From Tolypothrix campylonemoides VB511288 (lineage in GTDB: Bacteria > Cyanobacteriota > Cyanobacteriia > Cyanobacteriales > Nostocaceae): 64,000 bases of DNA. Shown piece after piece: positions 1-8,766 of the stretch; the stretch's first letter is position 1, and each line of letters starts with the position of its first letter. Below the pieces are notes generated by a model that did no database searches, was not told where the DNA came from, and saw only the letters and a list, made by a program, of their open reading frames with translations. Both the position numbers and the translations under genes were made by a program. The stretch lies in contig JXCB02000002.1 in NCBI GenBank assembly GCA_000828075.3, positions 1,018,598-1,082,597 of the forward strand. Direction: 5' to 3'.

Positions 1-677
1 CGGCAAACTATTAATTAAACCCCAAAAAGAGAAAGTGCTAAAATTCTGTAAAGAATTAGGTAACACAATCTCTAAATGCGCCACCTGGACGCAACAAAAT
101 CTCATCAATGAACTAAAACCTATCCTTCGAGGATTCGCTAACTATTACAGAGGGGTGGTTAGTAAGGAAACATTTAGTTACATCAATCATAGAGTAACTA
201 TATACCTCTGGCGTTGGGCAAAACGTAGGCATCCCAACAAAGGAAAAAGATGGGTGAAAAACCGATACTTTCACCGAATAGAAGAGAATGAATGGACATT
301 TGCTTGTCACGGAATTGATAGCAGAGGTAGGAATCAATTTTACTCCCTATGTAACATCAGTAAAACTCCTATAATCAGACACGTAAAAGTCACAGGAAAT
401 TACTCTCCCGATAACCCAAAATTGAAGGAATATTGGGAAACTCGCAATCAAAAACAAGGAAAGCTTTACTGGGCAAAAAAATTCAAAATACGAACAAGTA
501 GCCAAAAACCAAAGCTTCTTATGTCCGATATGCGGGGAATATCTATTCAACGGTGAAGAAATCGAAACCCACCACATAGTACCAGTGGCAAAAGGTGGAC
601 GAGACGACAAAGAAAACCTGATGCACCTGCACTCAATGTGTCACAAGCTGGTACACAACACCAAGTTGAAGGCTTGA
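1..677 (+). pseudogene. Intron A reverse transcriptase/maturase, C-terminal part with HNH domain, frameshifted
   Basis: Reading is open from the left edge (frame of position 2). The visible part is the thumb/maturase (domain X) region, with the typical group II maturase block RGFANYYRGVVSK at about 129-167, followed by a tryptophan- and arginine-rich stretch. At about 475-488 the frame breaks: the original frame stops at 556, while the +1 frame continues with an HNH nuclease domain (CPIC, then HHIVP, then HxxCH) to a stop at 675-677. The break falls in or next to an A7 run (475-481), consistent with one extra base. It is either a real inactivating mutation or a homopolymer sequencing error. 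The intact protein would do reverse transcription, splicing help and target-strand cleavage for intron mobility. Confidence 0.8.
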
Positions 678-687
678 AGTATGGCTT

Positions 688-763
688 GAGCCGTGTGACG
701 CGATAAGTGTCACGCACGGTTCTTAGGGGGGAAAGGACTAGTAACAGTCCAATCCTACCCAAC
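688..763 (+). ncRNA. Group II intron A domains V and VI and 3' end
   Basis: Positions 688-722 fit domain V: GAGCCGTG pairs with CACGGTTC around an inner stem and small loop, and the catalytic AGC triad is present at the 5' side. A GGGGGG stretch and a short domain VI-like hairpin (GGACT...AGTCC with an unpaired A) follow, and the intron probably ends at the AAC near 761-763. The RT frame of intron B resumes directly afterwards. The exact splice site is inferred. Confidence 0.7.
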
Positions 764-2065
764 AGAGGACCCCAGGAATCGATGGCAAAGCCAAGCTCAC
801 TTTCTCCGAAAGGTTTGAACTGAGTGATAAACTCAATCGCCACGGTAACAATTGGCATCACCAAGGGTTACGCGAAATTCCAATCCCCAAAAAGGACGGG
901 AAAATTAGGATTCTAAAAGTCCCTACTATAGGCGACAGAGCGTGGCAATGCCTTGCAAAGTACGCACTAGAACCAGCGCACGAAGCAACTTTCGCGTGCG
1001 GGGAGCTACGGATTTAGAACGGGACGCTCGGCACACGACGCCCAGAAAACCGTCTTCAACAATCTACGCTCATACTGCAATGGAATAGAGAAACGAGTCA
1101 TCGAACTCGATATCGAAAAATGCTTCGATAGGATAAGCCACTCAGCCATAATGGATAGACTCATTGCTCCAAAGAGCATAAGACAAGGAATTTTCCGATG
1201 TCTAAAAGCCGGAGTCAACCCAGAGTTCCCAGAACAAGGAACACCGCAAGGCGGCGTAGTAAGTCCGTTATTAGCAAACATTGCGCTCAACGGGATAGAA
1301 GACATCCATTACTCGGTTCGCTATGCCGATGACATGGTCATTATACTCAAACCCGAAGATAACGCAGAAACAATACTTGACAGAATCAGCCAATTCCTCG
1401 CCGAAAGGGGAATGAAGGTCAGCGAAAAGAAGACCAAGCTGACCGCTGCGACAAATGGCTTTGATTTCCTTGGCTGGCACTTCAAAGTGCAGAGCAACGG
1501 AAAGTTCAGAAGTACCCCCTCGGTGGACAACTTCAAAGCATTCCGTCAGAAAGTAAAAGCCATCGTCAACAACTCGAACTATGGTGCTACGGTCAAAGCT
1601 GAGAAATTAGCCCCCGTAGTTAGAGGCTGGAGGAACTACCACCGCTACTGCAAAATGGATGGCACACGGTTTTCCTTGTACCATATCGAAACCAGAGCGT
1701 ACAAGGTGTTCAATAAGGAATCCAAACAGAACCGCCACACCAGCAAAACACTGTTGGATAAAGCGTTCCCAAAGGTTCCCTACTCCGAAAACAAACACAT
1801 CCTCGTCAAAGGCGAGAAATCACCCTTTGATGGGGACACTGCCTACTGGAGCGAGCGTAACAGCAAGCTTTACGACAGCAAAACCTCTAAAGCCCTAAAA
1901 CGGCAAAACCATACGTGTGCAGCCTGTGGGCTGAAACTTCTGTCCGATGAAAGGGTTCACCTGCATCATAAAGACGGGAATCACGCCAACTGGCACAAAG
2001 ACAATCTTATGGCAATTCACCAGAGTTGTCATGATTACTTGCACATGAGCAAAAGCAAAAGCTAA
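764..2065 (+). pseudogene. Intron B reverse transcriptase/maturase with HNH domain, interrupted by intron A and frameshifted
   Basis: The protein resumes in mid-sequence with RTPGIDGKAKLTF, the usual RT0/RT1 region, so its 5' part must lie upstream of intron A. The first segment (764-1017) ends at an in-frame stop, and the +1 frame from about 1004 continues as SYGFRTGRSAHD. The break coincides with a G4 run at 1000-1003, as if one base was gained. The rest is well preserved: GTPQGGVVSPLLAN, the catalytic YADD at about 1322-1333, the X domain, and a C-terminal HNH domain (CAACG, LHHKDGN, HQSCHDYLH). From 1151 it can be read without interruption. With both the insertion and the frameshift it should not make a full RT unless intron A splices out and the shift is a sequencing error. 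Confidence 0.8.
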
Positions 2066-2073
2066 GAACGTCG

Positions 2074-2150
2074 GAAGCTGGGTGCGGGGAAACCTGCACG
2101 CCCAGATTTAAATGGGAGGTGCGGGGTATAATAGCCCCCATCGACCCAAC
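2074..2150 (+). ncRNA. Group II intron B domains V and VI and 3' end
   Basis: Domain V is at 2074-2109: AAGCTGGG pairs with CCCAGATT around a GGGGAAACC apical part. Compared with the usual AGC/GTT triad pairing, the 3' strand reads GAT, so the G-U wobble becomes a G-A mismatch. Domain VI follows (GCGGGG...CCCC with an A-containing loop), and the intron probably ends at CCCAAC, 2145-2150, the same ending as intron A. The downstream exon starts with CAGCTAAGG. Confidence 0.65.
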
Positions 2151-2305
2151 CAGCTAAGGGGTTTTCAGCCTACCCTTTATAAATGTCGTTTTACCTTTAT
2201 TTTATGAAAAATTCATTAAGCTTGGATTAGTTTCTACGTATTATTTTGGATGGACACGTATTTTATTTACAGTCTGTGTTTTCACCTAAAAAGCAAAGGA
2301 CTATT

Positions 2306-2983
2306 ATGCTCTGTCAAAAAGCCACATGGTTCATTCCCGTAGCCTTAACTTTACTTAGTTTTGGAGCGAATGTACAATCCGTCACTGCACAGACAAAGGA
2401 AAATATTTATGATTTCAGTATTACTTACGACGCACTAGCTATCTTTGGTCCAGTCTTTAATGAGGAAAAAAACATTCTAGATGTAGCCGTCCTAGGTGAA
2501 AGTATTGGTGATGCCCCTTTCGGATTAACTAACTTTGATAGTAGAACTTACGGGCGGTTTGAGGATCGCACAACCCAAATATTCAGCACATTTGATGCAG
2601 AACCATCCGTATTTGGCATACAAGGCAACGTTCGTGGCGATCGCTACTTTGGTGGTTCTAACGAGTTATTTGGAAGAGCAAGCGATAGCGCTGTCATCGA
2701 TTTGGTTCAACAGACTATTGTCGGTGGTGGTATTATAAATGTTACTGGTGGAACAGGTATATTCTCGAACGCTACAGGGTTAATAACTTTCACCCAACAA
2801 GACAGGCTGACTCCAGGTTCAACTGATGGACCCTTAACCTCTAGGGGTGTAGCTGTACTAAATTTCTCTATACGGACTCCTCAAAGAGTTCCAGAACCAG
2901 CAGCTACAACGACCTTAGTCGGCTTGGGTGTTACTGGAGCGGTGTTGCTACATCAATATCGTCGTCGGCTTAATAATTTTTAA
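2306..2983 (+). CDS. PEP-CTERM sorting-domain secreted protein
   Basis: The protein has about 225 residues from the ATG at 2306, which follows an AAAGGA ribosome binding site; an upstream in-frame start at 2246 lacks such support. It has an N-terminal signal peptide (hydrophobic WFIPVALTLLSF, then a VTAQ cleavage region). The C-terminus is a classical PEP-CTERM signal: VPEPAA, a hydrophobic helix, then HQYRRRLNN. Such proteins are exported and processed by an exosortase/archaeosortase-type transpeptidase, and often end up at the cell surface or in exopolysaccharide. The middle is glycine- and threonine-rich with no domain I recognise. No exosortase gene is in the window. Confidence 0.8.
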   Translation: MLCQKATWFIPVALTLLSFGANVQSVTAQTKENIYDFSITYDALAIFGPVFNEEKNILDVAVLGESIGDAPFGLTNFDSRTYGRFEDRTTQIFSTFDAEPSVFGIQGNVRGDRYFGGSNELFGRASDSAVIDLVQQTIVGGGIINVTGGTGIFSNATGLITFTQQDRLTPGSTDGPLTSRGVAVLNFSIRTPQRVPEPAATTTLVGLGVTGAVLLHQYRRRLNNF

Positions 2984-3122
2984 CGTGAGCTTCCAACGGA
3001 CGGAATTGGTTATGGCTTAAGAAAAACTGTCTAGTTTGCTAGGAGTTCGACAGGTTGAAAAAAGCGCGCGTAAAAGCTGAGACTAAATGCTTTTAACTTA
3101 TTACCAATGCTAGCCAATTAAC

Positions 3123-3165
3123 AGGCAGTTACTTAACCGAGCTTGCTTCGCTTAAGTAACTGCCT
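3123..3165. terminator. Perfect 14-bp hairpin downstream of the PEP-CTERM gene
   Basis: AGGCAGTTACTTAA and its exact reverse complement flank a 15-nt loop. No long T-run follows (TTCCTTTCC), so it could be a weak terminator or a small dispersed palindrome. The hairpin is certain; its role is inferred. Confidence 0.45.
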
Positions 3166-3240
3166 TCCTTTCCAAAATTCTGGTTCCACCGTTTTAAGAA
3201 AGTTTTCAAAATCATCATTTGCTCTATTTACAACCAATCA

Positions 3241-3295
3241 ACTTGCGATCGCTCCATCACGCGCTTGTACACATCCTCAGTTTGCTTGGCTAATT
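3241..3295 (-). pseudogene. Relic of a GT4 glycosyltransferase C-terminus
   Basis: These 55 bases match 7202-7259, the 3' end of the glycosyltransferase gene at 7189-8379, at 54 of 55 positions with one 3-base gap. On the minus strand it still reads LAKQTEDVYKRVMERSQV, against LAKQTEDVYKRVMEERSQV in the intact gene. No other part of the gene is recognisable nearby. It is either the last trace of a decayed duplicate or a short gene-fragment transposition. Confidence 0.75.
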
Positions 3296-3952
3296 AGAAT
3301 GATTTGTTTCTTGTTTAAACTTCAATGTAGGGTATTTAAATCTGAATTTAGGTAATCATACAGCATTATATAATTTCATTTTTTAAAGTTTCCTAGAATT
3401 TTCAATAATTTCAAAAATCTCAGATATCAATATCAATTTACGGTTTTTTTTGCCAATCTGCCACTATTTAAATAGCCAGTATATAAAGATTGTATAAACT
3501 TCATAGAAATAATTTTACTTATGAATTACTATACTTACGTGTTAAAAAGTAATAAATATAGCGTTTCTTAGTTAAATGCAATACATCTAAGACAGGGGGA
3601 ACTTGTTTCCTCTGCTCTAAGATTCAACTGCCTTAAAACTAGGAAGTGTGTATTTTCTTCAAATCAGAACATTTATATGACTTGCTTCAAAGGTATAAAC
3701 ACCTTTGGATTGTAAGTTTATGCCTAAAAAAAACTGGTTTTTGGCTTACTTTAGCCTGGAAAATTTCCTCACTCATTTTTCACGTATAACAATGGATCTC
3801 ATTCTTCGCGCTCATTTTTGATTCAGGTTGTTTTGGGAATTCATTAAACAATACAGCGTCAAGCCGTATTTGTGCAGCCTTCATTGAGGCTGCAAACTTT
3901 GTGTGCCAACTGAAAATTTCTGCTCAAAAAGTGGGTCTACCAGGAGAATTTC

Positions 3953-6874
3953 ATGGTGTCTGAACAAAATCAAAACCTGACTGTTTTGGACAAGAATACT
4001 TCTCGCATTTCGAGTAGTCTGTGGAATTTACATACACAATACACCAGCCATACAGGTACAGAACCCTTTCAGAATAAGAGTAATAGTGGTTTAGTTCAAC
4101 TCAACCATGACTCTACAAGTGCTCTAGTCAGGATAACCGCAAAAGATGTCGAAGGTTTGTTACCAGCCCTAAAAGATATAGGTTTTCAGGTAACAGGTAC
4201 AGCACCCAAGCATCACTTCCTAGAAGGATTTGTACCACTAGCCTCAATTCCAGAACTAGAGTCACTAGCACCACAAGGACTGTTAGGTGTCTTATCTGTC
4301 CCGCAAGCTTTCACCAATGTAGGACTGGTGACTAGTCAGGATGATATCGTTTCCGAAACAAACCGAGTCCGCGCCGCTTTGCCTCAAGGCTTTGATGGTA
4401 CAGGGGTGCGGATTGGTGTCATGAGCGACAGCTACAACATTTCAGGTATCGGTTCTGCAGAAGAGGATATAGCTTCTGGAGATTTGCCTGCGGATGGGGT
4501 GACAGTATTGCGAGAAGGACCAAGCGGCAGAGATGAAGGGCGAGCCATGCTGCAACTCATTCATGATCTTGCTCCTGGTGCTTCTCTCGTCTTTTCTTCA
4601 GTAACAGGCTTTGATGAGCCTGCAGTCAATTCCCCTGATATCATCAATGATGATATTGAGTTCTATATGGCAGGTGAGTTAGGTTTCGCCGAGCAGATTC
4701 GCAATCTCGCTAACCCCAACATTGGCAATGCTGACATATTAGTCGATGATATCGGATACCCCACCGAGCCGTTCTTTCAAGATGGTGTCATCTCTCAAGC
4801 TATTGATGAGGTAGTGACCAATCTTGGAGTTGCCTACTTTTCTGCTGCTGGTAATGATGCAAGACAAGCTTATGAGTCTACAGATTTTGCTGCTGCTTTA
4901 GATTCTGCTGGTATTCTTCCAGGTACATTTCACGATTTTGACCCAGGTTCTGGTGTAGATACCCGTCAACTGATCACCATACCCGCTAATAGACAGATCA
5001 GTTTCTCATTCCAGTGGGATGATCCCTTCTACACAACTAACGGTGTTAAAACAGATTTAGATATCTTCCTAGTAGAGCCTGGTACAAGTAACATATGGGA
5101 AGGAAGCATTGAGAGCAACATTGTTAACCAGATACCTTTAGAACTCTTTGGCTTTCGTAACCAAAATTCAACGCCTTTGCAAGCTGAGGTCATGATTCAG
5201 TTGGCTGATGGACCAGAACCAGGACGTATCAAATATGTCAACACTGGAAGTGATATTACTTTTAATGAATTTGGCACCAATAGCCCAACCATTTATGGTC
5301 ATCCCGGAGCAGCAAATGCTATAGCAGTAGGTGCAGTCAACTATTATGACCAGGAAAACCCGGCGAGCTTCACTTCCGCAGGTCCAGTTACCATCTTATT
5401 CGACCCTGACGGTAATCGGTTAGCGACCCCTGAGATACGGCATAAACCTGAGTTTGCTGCCATTCAGGATACTGATACTACCTTTTTCGGTAGGGATATT
5501 GACGGCAACGGTTTCCCCAATTTTAATGGCACATCAGCCGCAGCTCCTCATGCAGCAGCAATAGCCGCTTTGATCAAGCAAGCTAACCCCGACTTCACCC
5601 CACAGCAAATCTACGAAAGATTGAAGTCTACAGCAACTGATATCGGTGCCCCTGGCACAGATGATTTAACTGGAGTTGGATTAATCAACGCCTACGATGC
5701 GGTTTTTGGTCCGGTTGTACCAGCTACACTCGATTTCACTCACGACTTTGAAAATGGCAACCTCTCCAATGCCTTTGAAACCAGAACTACAGGAGATGGA
5801 AGAATTCAAGTCACGACGGAACAAGACCCATTAGGTACACGTCATGTGACTTTGGACAGTTTTCCACCAGTGTTAATAGACAGGCTGCAGCCAGAAGATA
5901 TTCCCAATGCTCGTCGTGACTCGCTAAACGAGTTGACTTTGCACGTCAATGCTGCTGGTCAATCAAGTGTGACACTCAGCTTTGACCAAAAAGAGTTTAA
6001 CAACGATGAAGATAACCCGATGCCAGAAACATTTACAGGTTCTGTGAATGCAGATGGTCTTGCTCTCAGCGTTGACGGTACCAACTGGTTCCGCTTGTTT
6101 GATTTGACTGGTGCTAACTCCACAACTACATACCAAACTAAAACTATCAATCTGAGTGAGTTGGCTGCTGAAAGAGGCTTAACCTTGGGTGAAGATGTCA
6201 GGATTAAGTTCCAGCAATTTGGTCAAGTAGACAGTATCGGTGGATTTGCCTTTGATAACATCTCTGTGACTTCTGGTTCAGAAATACTTGGTACTTCCAA
6301 CGACGATATTTTGACTGGTACTGATGGAAGTGATACCATCAAAGGCTTCAACGCTCAAGATATCCTCAAGGGTCTTGCTGGAAACGATACCCTTGATGGT
6401 GGCGATGGTGACGATAAGCTTTATGGCGGCGAAGGGAACGACATCCTTGCAGGTGGTAGTGGTCAGGATCTCCTGTTTGGGGAAGCTGGCAATGATACCC
6501 TTGATGGTGGCGATGGTGATGATAAGGTGTATGGCTCAGAAGGCAATGATTACCTGTTGGGCGGTCAAGGTCAGGATCAACTTTATGGTGAAGCTGGTAA
6601 TGATATCCTTGATGGTGGTACTGGCGATAACACTCTCTTTGGTGGCGCAGGTCAAGATATTTTTGTCTTGTCAACCCACGGCAAGAACAATATCGTTGAC
6701 TTTGAGGATGGTCAAGATTTGTTGAGGTTGACTCATGGGTTGAGCTTTGGCTCACTTTCTATCTTTGAAGAAAATGGTGGTACTCGAATTGCTACTATCG
6801 ACAATCAACCATTGGCTTTGTTGACTCATGTCAATCCCAACTTGATTTCAGCTTCTGACTTCATTACCGTGTAA
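3953..6874 (+). CDS. Subtilase-fold serine protease with RTX calcium-binding repeats
   Basis: The protein has 973 residues; the ATG follows an AGGAG box. Residues about 150-560 form an S8/S53-type protease domain: GVRIGVMSDSYN (Asp159), an AAGND block near 298, and the nucleophile motif NGTSAAAPH (Ser528). The usual subtilisin HGTH motif is not seen; the equivalent place reads RDEGRAMLQLIHDLAPGA (Glu195), which resembles the Glu-based sedolisin arrangement. A beta-sandwich-like region follows (about 580-775), then RTX nonapeptide repeats (GGxGDDxLYGGxGND type) at about 778-905. RTX repeats bind calcium and normally mark type I-secreted proteins; the lack of an N-terminal signal peptide agrees with that. 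No ABC exporter is adjacent. It is probably an extracellular calcium-dependent protease. Confidence 0.88.
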   Translation: MVSEQNQNLTVLDKNTSRISSSLWNLHTQYTSHTGTEPFQNKSNSGLVQLNHDSTSALVRITAKDVEGLLPALKDIGFQVTGTAPKHHFLEGFVPLASIPELESLAPQGLLGVLSVPQAFTNVGLVTSQDDIVSETNRVRAALPQGFDGTGVRIGVMSDSYNISGIGSAEEDIASGDLPADGVTVLREGPSGRDEGRAMLQLIHDLAPGASLVFSSVTGFDEPAVNSPDIINDDIEFYMAGELGFAEQIRNLANPNIGNADILVDDIGYPTEPFFQDGVISQAIDEVVTNLGVAYFSAAGNDARQAYESTDFAAALDSAGILPGTFHDFDPGSGVDTRQLITIPANRQISFSFQWDDPFYTTNGVKTDLDIFLVEPGTSNIWEGSIESNIVNQIPLELFGFRNQNSTPLQAEVMIQLADGPEPGRIKYVNTGSDITFNEFGTNSPTIYGHPGAANAIAVGAVNYYDQENPASFTSAGPVTILFDPDGNRLATPEIRHKPEFAAIQDTDTTFFGRDIDGNGFPNFNGTSAAAPHAAAIAALIKQANPDFTPQQIYERLKSTATDIGAPGTDDLTGVGLINAYDAVFGPVVPATLDFTHDFENGNLSNAFETRTTGDGRIQVTTEQDPLGTRHVTLDSFPPVLIDRLQPEDIPNARRDSLNELTLHVNAAGQSSVTLSFDQKEFNNDEDNPMPETFTGSVNADGLALSVDGTNWFRLFDLTGANSTTTYQTKTINLSELAAERGLTLGEDVRIKFQQFGQVDSIGGFAFDNISVTSGSEILGTSNDDILTGTDGSDTIKGFNAQDILKGLAGNDTLDGGDGDDKLYGGEGNDILAGGSGQDLLFGEAGNDTLDGGDGDDKVYGSEGNDYLLGGQGQDQLYGEAGNDILDGGTGDNTLFGGAGQDIFVLSTHGKNNIVDFEDGQDLLRLTHGLSFGSLSIFEENGGTRIATIDNQPLALLTHVNPNLISASDFITV

Positions 6875-6904
6875 TATCAGGTTCGGTTGATTACTTATCA
6901 TTTC

Positions 6905-7085
6905 TCAAGAACCCCACCCCGCCAAAGCTGCGCTTAGGCTCCCCTCCCCGAACTTCGGGGAGGGGATAAAGGGGAGCCAGCGCTGCAGGAGGGCAACGCC
7001 AAGGTGAGCGCTCAGCGGCTCGAGTGAGCCTCGCCGAACTCCGAACGGTTTCCCTCCGCAGGCGACTGGCGTGTGGGGTTCAATC
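6905..7085. repeat. Dispersed GC-rich cyanobacterial repeat block
   Basis: It starts with GAACCCCACCCCGCCAAAGC and contains CTCCCCGAAC...GGGGAGGGG palindromes and GCTGCAGGAGGGCAACGCC-type segments, ending in GGCGTGTGGGGTTC, which mirrors the start. A close relative is at 63171-63246 and a partial one at 25696-25800. The open frame that crosses it is composition-driven and not a gene. Confidence 0.65.
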
Positions 7086-7135
7086 AACGTGGGAATTATA
7101 ACTAATTAGCCGAACATGATATAATCTTTAGCCAA

Positions 7136-7168
7136 ACAAACCCGGTTGCATGAATAAACCGGGTTTGT
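7136..7168. terminator. Hairpin terminator downstream of the glycosyltransferase
   Basis: ACAAACCCGGTT and its complement AACCGGGTTTGT form a 12-bp stem with a short loop, 20 bases beyond the stop of the minus-strand glycosyltransferase. It belongs to the same hairpin type as 40655-40687. It may serve both strands, since the region lies between convergent genes. Confidence 0.6.
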
Positions 7169-7188
7169 CATATGTACAAAATATAAAT

Positions 7189-8379
7189 TTATAACCAAGT
7201 GACTTGCGATCGCTCTTCCATCACCCGCTTGTACACATCCTCAGTTTGCTTGGCTAATTTGCACCAACTAAAGCGTCTTTCTAAATCCTCATAGGCGTTA
7301 TCAATGAGCCATTGCCGATAACCTGGGTTTTTCAACACTTCCAAAATACCCCAAGCTAGAGAATCTGGATTATTTGTGTAAGTAACAATACCTGTTTTAG
7401 TATGTTGCACCACTTCGGGAAAACCACCCGTATCAGAAACAACCACGGGTACGCGAGAGGCAAAGCTTTCTAATGCAACAATACCAAAGGGTTCATAGAG
7501 GCTGGGGAAAACAGCACAGTCAGCGACGGTTTGGAATTTATCTAAGTACTCATCTGATATAAAACCCGTAAAATAGCACTTGTGCGAAATTCCCAGATCC
7601 CAAGCTTGCTTTTTGAGATGATCAGTATTGCCGCCACCGATAATCACAAACTTGACGTAACCTCCCATTTCCCACAGCACCTTGGGCGCAGCGCTTAGCA
7701 ATAAAGATACGCCTTTTTCATAAGTCATGCGACCAACGTAGTAAACGATTTTCTCACTGTCTTCGGCAAATTGACGACGAAAATCCTGAGCGTGAAAATC
7801 TTCGTGGTGCTGCTTCTTTTCTGGTCGGATACCGTTATAAATAACATCTACTTTATTCCACGGAGCTTGTAACGCCCGTTCTACTTCCCGCCGCATATAG
7901 TCGGTGCAAACGATAATCCGCCAAGCGTTGAAAGCCAGCAGTGTTTCTTTGCTACTAATATAACGATGCGTATCAGTGTTAATACCGTTATGACGCCCGT
8001 GTTCAGTTGCGTGAATAGTTGCAATAAGGGGGACTTTGAAGTTGTGCTTGAGGGCGATCGCTGCATCGCCAACCAACCAATCATGGGCGTGAATAATATC
8101 AAATGGTCCTTCCTCCAGGATCAGCTTACCACCGTGATGTCCCATGCTGTCGTTCAAATTGACGACCCAGTGGAAAAAGTCGTTACTAGCAGCCACAGGT
8201 ACCCGATGCACCCGCACTCCCTCAACCACTTCATACATTGGTGCATGACCAAACTCTGGTGTAATCAGGTGGATTTCATGTCCTAGCTTGACAAGTTCCG
8301 GGTATAACTCTCTTACATGACGAGCAATTCCCCCAACTATCCGAGGCGGGAACTCCCAACTCAATACCAATATCTTCAT
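7189..8379 (-). CDS. Glycosyltransferase family 4 (glycogen synthase-like)
   Basis: The protein has 396 residues. The N-terminus MKILVLSWEFPPRIVGGIARHV is the glycine-rich sugar-nucleotide/acceptor motif of GT4 enzymes. DIIHAHDWLVGDAA and the C-terminal ExxxxGxxxLE motif (SLYEPFGIVALESFAS) are characteristic, the latter placing the NDP-sugar. The fold is therefore GT-B, cytoplasmic, retaining. The length and motifs match the short glycogen-synthase-like group common in cyanobacteria, but substrate and acceptor cannot be told. It is transcribed in the same direction as the DUF2079 gene upstream, from which it is separated by a 387-base repeat tract. A 55-base relic of its 3' end exists at 3241-3295. 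Confidence 0.85.
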   Translation of the reverse strand: MKILVLSWEFPPRIVGGIARHVRELYPELVKLGHEIHLITPEFGHAPMYEVVEGVRVHRVPVAASNDFFHWVVNLNDSMGHHGGKLILEEGPFDIIHAHDWLVGDAAIALKHNFKVPLIATIHATEHGRHNGINTDTHRYISSKETLLAFNAWRIIVCTDYMRREVERALQAPWNKVDVIYNGIRPEKKQHHEDFHAQDFRRQFAEDSEKIVYYVGRMTYEKGVSLLLSAAPKVLWEMGGYVKFVIIGGGNTDHLKKQAWDLGISHKCYFTGFISDEYLDKFQTVADCAVFPSLYEPFGIVALESFASRVPVVVSDTGGFPEVVQHTKTGIVTYTNNPDSLAWGILEVLKNPGYRQWLIDNAYEDLERRFSWCKLAKQTEDVYKRVMEERSQVTWL

Positions 8380-8521
8380 ATATTTCTATGCCCAACCCTT
8401 TACAAATCTCTAATCTTTTACATTTATCTCAAGATACAAGTTTGGCTACTATTACAAGTACCTAAATGGAATTTTTTTGATTTTTTTAATATTTTTCGGA
8501 AAAAAGTAATGGTAGCGACAT

Positions 8522-8765
8522 AAGGGAGTGAGGGAGTGAGGGAGTGTGGGAGTGTGGGAGTGTGGGAGTGAGGGAGTGTGGGAGGGAGGGAGTGTGGGAG
8601 TGTGGGAGTGTGGGAGGGAGGGAGTGTGGGAGTGTGGGAATGAGGGAAAATATTCTTCTCTCCCTCCCTCTCTCTTTCCCTCCTTCGCTCCCTCTCTCTT
8701 TCTCTCCCTCCCTCTCTCTTTTCCTCCTTCGCTCCCTCTCTCTTTCCCTCCCTCCCTCTTTCCTC
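8522..8765. repeat. Low-complexity polypurine/polypyrimidine tract with mirrored composition
   Basis: The + strand has GGGAGTG/AGGGAGTG units from about 8522 to 8645, then switches to CTCCCTC/TCTCTTTC units from about 8653 to 8765. The G-rich half can pair with the C-rich half. This makes a large potential hairpin in the spacer between the two minus-strand genes, and the purine-rich strand could form G-quadruplex or triplex structures. The overlapping frames on both strands are products of this composition. Related tracts sit at 21345-21400, 22410-22440 and 57693-57836. Confidence 0.85.
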
Positions 8766-8766
8766 T

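Larger units (their letters stand above)
1..2150 (+). mobile_element. Nested group II introns (twintron-like), left end outside window
   Basis: Two group II intron 3' parts lie in tandem on the same strand. The inner intron (A) supplies an RT/maturase-HNH ORF tail (to 677) and a domain V-VI ending near 763. Immediately after it, the reading frame of a second RT begins in mid-protein at the conserved TPGIDG region, runs to 2065, and is followed by its own domain V-VI ending near 2150. The simplest reading is that intron A inserted into the ORF of intron B. Both 3' ends share a CCCAAC terminus. The 5' parts of both introns lie left of position 1, so boundaries and host exon cannot be seen. Confidence 0.75.
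2984..3952. other. Long AT-rich intergenic region
   Basis: Apart from the hairpin at 3123-3165 and the glycosyltransferase relic at 3241-3295, this 969-base stretch shows no convincing gene. It is AT-rich. A GCAGCC/GGCTGC hairpin near 3877-3896 lies upstream of the protease gene, and the region presumably holds that gene's promoter. No clear -35/-10 pair stands out. Confidence 0.5.
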
